Shown piece after piece: positions 59,299 to 64,000 of a stretch of 64,000 bases of DNA. This DNA is from Desulfarculaceae bacterium. GTDB lineage: Bacteria > Desulfobacterota > Desulfarculia > Desulfarculales > Desulfarculaceae. The stretch covers positions 310,001 to 374,000 of the forward strand of contig JAHLKT010000001.1 in assembly GCA_020444545.1 (NCBI GenBank), in the 5' to 3' direction. Made by a program: the position numbers and the translations under genes. Within the stretch, counting starts at the first letter, position 1; each line of letters opens with the position of its first letter. Under the pieces are notes generated by a model, which was given only the letters and a program-made list of their open reading frames with translations, searched no databases and was not told where the DNA came from.

Positions 59299-60390
59299 AT
59301 GTCCCTATCCCCTGAGTTGAAAAAGCGCCTGACAGAGGTGCGCGAACGCTACCAGGAAGTCGAGAAGAGCCTGGCCGATCCCGAGGTTTTGGGCGACCCC
59401 GAGACCTACACGAACGCGGCCAAGGAGCACTCCGAGCTAGCCGAACTGGTGGAGACCTTCGACACCTATCAGCGCCTGGAAAGGGAGCTGGAGGAGAACC
59501 AACTCCTGCTCAGCGAGGACGACTCCGAGCTGGTGGAGATGGCCGAGGCCGAGATCGCTTCGGCCGAGGAAAAGCTGCCCGAGCTCGAGGATAAGATCAG
59601 CCTGCTCTTGCTGCCCAAAGACCCCAACGACGACAAGAACGTGCTTTTGGAGATCCGGGCGGGCACCGGCGGCGACGAGGCGGCCCTGTTCGCGGCCGAC
59701 CTGCTGCGCATGTATCTGCGCTACGCCGAGCTCAAGGGCTGGAAGCACGAAGAGATGGACTCCCACCCCACCGACGCGGGCGGCTTCAAGGAAGTCATCG
59801 TGATGATCAACGGGCAGGGGGCCTACAGCCAGCTCAAGTACGAGTCCGGGGTGCACCGGGTGCAGCGGGTGCCAGCTACCGAGAGCCAGGGACGCATCCA
59901 CACCTCGGCGGTGACCGTGGCGGTGATGCCCGAGGCCGAGGAGGTCGAGCTGGACATCAACCCCGACGACCTGCGCATCGACGTGTTCCGTTCCTCCGGC
60001 CCCGGCGGCCAGCACGTGAACAAGACCGAGAGCGCGGTGCGCATCACCCACATCCCCACCAACCTGGTGGTCTCCTGCCAGGATGAGAAAAGCCAGCACA
60101 AGAACAAGGCCAAGGCCATGAAGGTGCTGCGGGCGCGGCTCTACGACAAGATGCTGGAAGAGGCCGCCGCCGAGCAGGCCGCCACCCGCCGTTCCATGGT
60201 GGGCAGCGGCGACCGCTCCGAGCGCATCCGCACCTACAACTACCCCCAGAACCGGGTCACCGACCACCGGGCCAACCTGACGGTTTACAAGCTGGAGATG
60301 ATGATGGCCGGCGAGCTGGACCATATGCTCCCCGAGCTGATCCAGCAGTTCCAGTCCGAGGCCCTCAAGGCCCAGGCCGACGCGGCCTAG
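59299..60390 (+). CDS. prfA: Peptide chain release factor 1
   Basis: 363 residues. GGQ at 236-238 in [17 protein letters not shown] is the peptidyl-hydrolysis site; [20 protein letters not shown] follows, and the N-terminal helical domain ends in a coil. Gly and the following Gln (methylated by PrmC) are intact. The length fits RF1, which reads UAA and UAG. prmC follows 12 bp later. With UGA used for Sec in selD, RF2 (not in window) competes at that codon. Confidence 0.97.
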   Translation: MSLSPELKKRLTEVRERYQEVEKSLADPEVLGDPETYTNAAKEHSELAELVETFDTYQRLERELEENQLLLSEDDSELVEMAEAEIASAEEKLPELEDKISLLLLPKDPNDDKNVLLEIRAGTGGDEAALFAADLLRMYLRYAELKGWKHEEMDSHPTDAGGFKEVIVMINGQGAYSQLKYESGVHRVQRVPATESQGRIHTSAVTVAVMPEAEEVELDINPDDLRIDVFRSSGPGGQHVNKTESAVRITHIPTNLVVSCQDEKSQHKNKAKAMKVLRARLYDKMLEEAAAEQAATRRSMVGSGDRSERIRTYNYPQNRVTDHRANLTVYKLEMMMAGELDHMLPELIQQFQSEALKAQADAA

Positions 60391-60402
60391 GGGCTCAAAC
60401 CC

Positions 60403-61270
60403 TTGCCCGAGGCCTGGACCGTCGGTCGGCTCATCCCCTGGGCGGCCCAGTATCTGAAAAAGTACGACGTGGAGGCGGCCCGCCTCTCGGGCGAGCTTCT
60501 GCTGGCCCGGGTGCTGGGCTGCACCCGTATGGAGCTCTACCTTCGCTTCGAGCAACCGCTCTCGCCCGAAGAGCTGGCCCAGTTCAAGGCTCTGATCCTC
60601 CGCCGCCGCGAGCACGAGCCCGTGGCCTACATCCTGGGCAGCCGCGAGTTCTGGGGCCTGGAGCTCTCTTGCGGCCCCGGCGTCCTGGTGCCCCGGCCGG
60701 AGACCGAGCATCTGGTGCAGGAAGCCCTGGAGCGCCTGGTGGGCCAGGAGGGGCCCAAGGTGCTGGACCTGTGCACCGGCTCCGGGGCGGTGGCCCTGGC
60801 CCTGGCCAGCGAGCGGCCCGACGCCGAAGTGGTGGCCTGCGATATTTCGGAGCAGGCCTTGACCTGGGCGCGGGCCAACGCACAAAATCTAGGACTACAA
60901 GAGCGGGTCTGCTTCAAGGATGGCGATCTTTGGGAGGCCGTGGCCACTTCGCACGGCTTTTTCGACCTGATCACCGCCAACCCGCCCTACGTGTCCGAGG
61001 ACGAGTGGAGCCAGCTGCCCCCCGAGGTGAGGGAGCACGAGCCGCGCCTGGCCCTGTTGAGCGGCGCCAACGGCCTGGATGCCGTGCAGAGCATCATCGC
61101 CGGAGCCGGGGCGCATCTTAGGCCCCTGGGCTGGCTTTTAGTGGAGCTGGGCGCGGGCCAGGCCGCCGCCGCGGCCGAGCTGGCCATGGCCAGCGGGGCC
61201 TTCGACGAGGTGACCACCGCCCCGGACCTGAGCGGCATAGAGCGCGTGCTCATCTGCCGGCGGAAGGATT

Positions 61271-61278
<8 letters not shown>
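60403..61278 (+). CDS. prmC: Peptide chain release factor N5-glutamine methyltransferase
   Basis: 291 residues from TTG 60403. The N-terminal helical domain is about 1-85, then motif I VLDLCTGSGAVALAL and the NPPY motif at 193-196 in ITANPPYVSEDEW, the glutamine-methylating signature. It methylates the GGQ glutamine of RF1/RF2. murA starts inside its last 8 bases. No strong ribosome site stands before the TTG. Confidence 0.95.
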
Positions 61279-62533
<1,255 letters not shown>

Positions 62534-62565
62534 TAAAGCGGGAAGAGACAAGAAGCGAGTAATAA

Positions 62566-62611
62566 AAAGAGGGTAAGGCGGCGATGGCGGCCTTCCCTCT
62601 TTCTTTTTCCC
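62566..62611 (+). terminator. Terminator after the prfA-prmC-murA operon
   Basis: AAAGAGGGTAAGGC and a complementary GGCCTTCCCTCTTT (one mismatch) enclose a GC loop, and CTTTTTCCC follows. Confidence 0.75.
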
Positions 62612-62676
62612 AGCGCCCCGACCTGGGCCCGTCACTGTTTCAGCGCCCGATAGGACTATCTTCCCGCACCACCTTC

Positions 62677-62796
62677 GGCACAGCCAGGCGGCGGCAGACA
62701 AGGCGCGGGCAAGCGAGTTCCGCAGGCGTATATGCCAATACGCCGAGGAAACGAGCGCCCCCCGCAACACCGTATGCCGTCGTCTGGCGAAGCCGC
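62677..62796 (+). repeat. Structured repeat, family A, copy 4
   Basis: Between murA and comEC. Begins GGCACAGCCAGGCGGCGGC and ends GCCGTCGTCTGGCGAAGCC; the centre is TTCCGCAGGCGTAT with ATACGCCGAGGAA. Compared with copy 1, both outer and central stems have changed bases in pairs (GGGCC/GGCCC becomes TTCC/GGAA). It ends 26 bp before the comEC start. Confidence 0.8.
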
Positions 62797-62822
62797 CTCC
62801 AATTAAACTACAATGACTTCCC

Positions 62823-64000
62823 ATGAGCCGCTTGCATCCGCTTGTCATACCTGCGTGCGGCCTGGTGGGGGGAATCGTCCTGACCAACTGGCTGGGTCCC
62901 TGGCCCGGCTGGCTCCTGCTGGCCCTGGCTGCCTTGCCTCTGGCGCTCCTGCTCTGGCGGGGCCTGGGGGGCCGCTCCCTCTCGCCCTGGCTGCTGGCCC
63001 TGGCCTGCCTCCTGGCCGGGGCGGGGCTCTTTTCCCTGGAGCAAAGCGCTCCCCTGCCCTTGGACCACGTCGCCCGCCTGGCCGACGGCAAGCAGCACCA
63101 GCTCACCGCCCTGGCCCTGGCCCCGGCCGAGCCGGGCACGCGAGGCTTCCGCCTGGAGGCCGAAGCGCTCAGCCTGGACGGCCATCCGGTGAGCGGCAAG
63201 CTGCGCCTCTCCCTGGCCGAAGGCACTGCCCCGCCTCCGGCGGGCAGCCGCTTTGCGGCGCGGGTCAGCCTGCGCCCGGTGGTGGGCCTGGCCAACCCCG
63301 GCGGCTTCGACTACGCCGAGCACCTGGCCGGGCAGGGCATCCACGCCACGGCCTACGCGGGCAAGCGGGCGGGGCTCAAGCTGCTGGAGCGCCGCGCCGC
63401 CTCCGGCCCCCGCGCCTGGCTCATGGCCGCCCGCCAGCGCCTGGCCGGCGAGCTGAACGCCCTGCCCGAGGGCCAAGGCCGGGCGCTGCTCAGAGCCCTG
63501 ATCCTGGGGCAGCGCGGCGGGCTCAGCGGCCACACCCGCGAGGCCTTCGGGGCCACGGGCACTGCCCACCTCATCGCCATCAGCGGGCTGCACATCGGCC
63601 TGGTGTGGGGCCTGGCCTATCTGCTCTTGCGCTGGGGCCTGGCCGCCTGGCCCGGCCTGCCCCTGCGTTGGCCGGTGATCAAGCTGGCCTCGGCCGGGGC
63701 GCTCATCCCGGCGGCGGCCTACGCCGCCCTGGCCGGGGCGGGCACGCCCACCCTGCGCGCCCTGATCATGATCGCCTGCCTGGTGGCCGCCCTGTGGGCG
63801 GGCCGCCCCTACCGCCCCGCCGGGGGGCTGGCCCTGGCCGCGTTGGTCATCGGGCTGCTCTGGCCTAGCGCGCCCCTCACGCTCTCCTTTCAGATGTCCT
63901 TCGTGGCCGTGGCCGCCATCCTCCTGGCCGCCGGGCCCCTGTCCCGCTGGCTGCGCGGCCTGGCGCCGGGGCCGCGCGCGGTGGGAGCGGTGCTGGGCTG
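62823..64000 (+). CDS. comEC: ComEC/Rec2 competence protein (N-terminal part, cut by window edge)
   Basis: The open frame from ATG 62823 runs to the end of the window, ~392 residues. It begins MSRLHPLVIPACGLVGGIVL, a membrane region, and continues into an OB-fold-like external domain (about 85-165, GFRLEAEALSLDG; GSRFAARVSLRPVVG). The ComEC motif AFGATGTAHLIAISGLHIGL lies near residue 245 and TPTLRALIMIACLVAALW near 310. ComEC forms the inner-membrane DNA uptake channel; the C-terminal metallo-beta-lactamase-like part lies outside. Confidence 0.9.
   Translation, partial: MSRLHPLVIPACGLVGGIVLTNWLGPWPGWLLLALAALPLALLLWRGLGGRSLSPWLLALACLLAGAGLFSLEQSAPLPLDHVARLADGKQHQLTALALAPAEPGTRGFRLEAEALSLDGHPVSGKLRLSLAEGTAPPPAGSRFAARVSLRPVVGLANPGGFDYAEHLAGQGIHATAYAGKRAGLKLLERRAASGPRAWLMAARQRLAGELNALPEGQGRALLRALILGQRGGLSGHTREAFGATGTAHLIAISGLHIGLVWGLAYLLLRWGLAAWPGLPLRWPVIKLASAGALIPAAAYAALAGAGTPTLRALIMIACLVAALWAGRPYRPAGGLALAALVIGLLWPSAPLTLSFQMSFVAVAAILLAAGPLSRWLRGLAPGPRAVGAVLG

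Noticed and set aside
62823-63868. A 351-residue frame beginning at 62813 in place of comEC
   Set aside because: It is Arg/Pro/Gly-rich shadow; the frame from ATG 62823 carries the ComEC membrane motifs and stays open to the window edge.

Overview
The window is about 64 kb of GC-rich bacterial chromosome, densely coding on both strands, and it opens and closes inside a gene (a yedF-like gene on the left, comEC on the right). The gene content suggests a strictly anaerobic, probably sulfate-reducing Desulfobacterota, perhaps of the Desulfarculales; this is inferred from gene content and GC, not from a marker-gene tree. The supporting genes are an oxygen-sensitive class III ribonucleotide reductase, a selenocysteine-containing SelD, NifU/NifS iron-sulfur assembly, a K+-dependent type membrane pyrophosphatase, methylmalonyl-CoA epimerase, CarD, and a TauE/SafE permease.

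Layout. 1-6.2 kb: end of yedF, then a leftward operon (SH3-domain anchor protein, secreted protein, DUF115/MptE-like protein, DUF401 permease, O-methyltransferase-like enzyme). 6.4-8.9 kb: HD-GYP response regulator and 3-hydroxybutyryl-CoA dehydrogenase. 8.9-9.3 kb: a cluster of interspersed repeats. 9.3-14.2 kb: a leftward six-gene operon, mce-nifU-nifS-sugar isomerase-isochorismatase-methyltransferase. 14.3-16.6 kb: PEP-CTERM protein and two methyltransferases. 16.7-18.7 kb: purB and a lipoprotein. 18.7-21.2 kb: a multi-PAS diguanylate cyclase. 21.4-23.5 kb: phasin-like protein plus UbiB-family kinase. 23.5-26.2 kb: a selenium cluster (LysR regulator, COG4087 HAD protein, Sec-containing selD). 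26.2-31.4 kb: leftward genes for a TPR protein, Fe-S protein, universal stress protein, TetR regulator, HicAB toxin-antitoxin pair, small proteins and a glycosyltransferase. 31.4-35.4 kb: nrdD-redoxin-nrdG behind candidate NrdR boxes. 35.4-36.2 kb: an AT-rich DUF3800 gene that looks acquired. 36.3-41.3 kb: HAD phosphatase, APC permease, lipB, TauE/SafE permease and a membrane protein. 41.3-45.2 kb: an outer-membrane barrel protein with a long structured leader, then a serine-pathway pair.

45.4-64 kb is a rightward housekeeping block: DUF1844, DegP/HtrA, ispE, spoVG, prs, rplY, pth, hppA, carD, an RluD-type pseudouridine synthase, coaE, rho, rpmE, DUF1385, prfA, prmC, murA and comEC. prfA-prmC-murA are close or overlapping, and PrmC modifies the release factor encoded just upstream.

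The most notable material outside ordinary genes is: a family of four interspersed ~120-bp structured repeats whose stems vary in a compensatory way; a ~215-nt folded leader ahead of the barrel-protein gene; the SelD UGA codon with its SECIS-like hairpin; a pair of NrdR-box-like sites spaced 31 bp apart; and a redoxin gene between nrdD and nrdG. I did not find a CRISPR array, prophage, transposase, rRNA, intact tRNA, or a wholly new multi-gene system.
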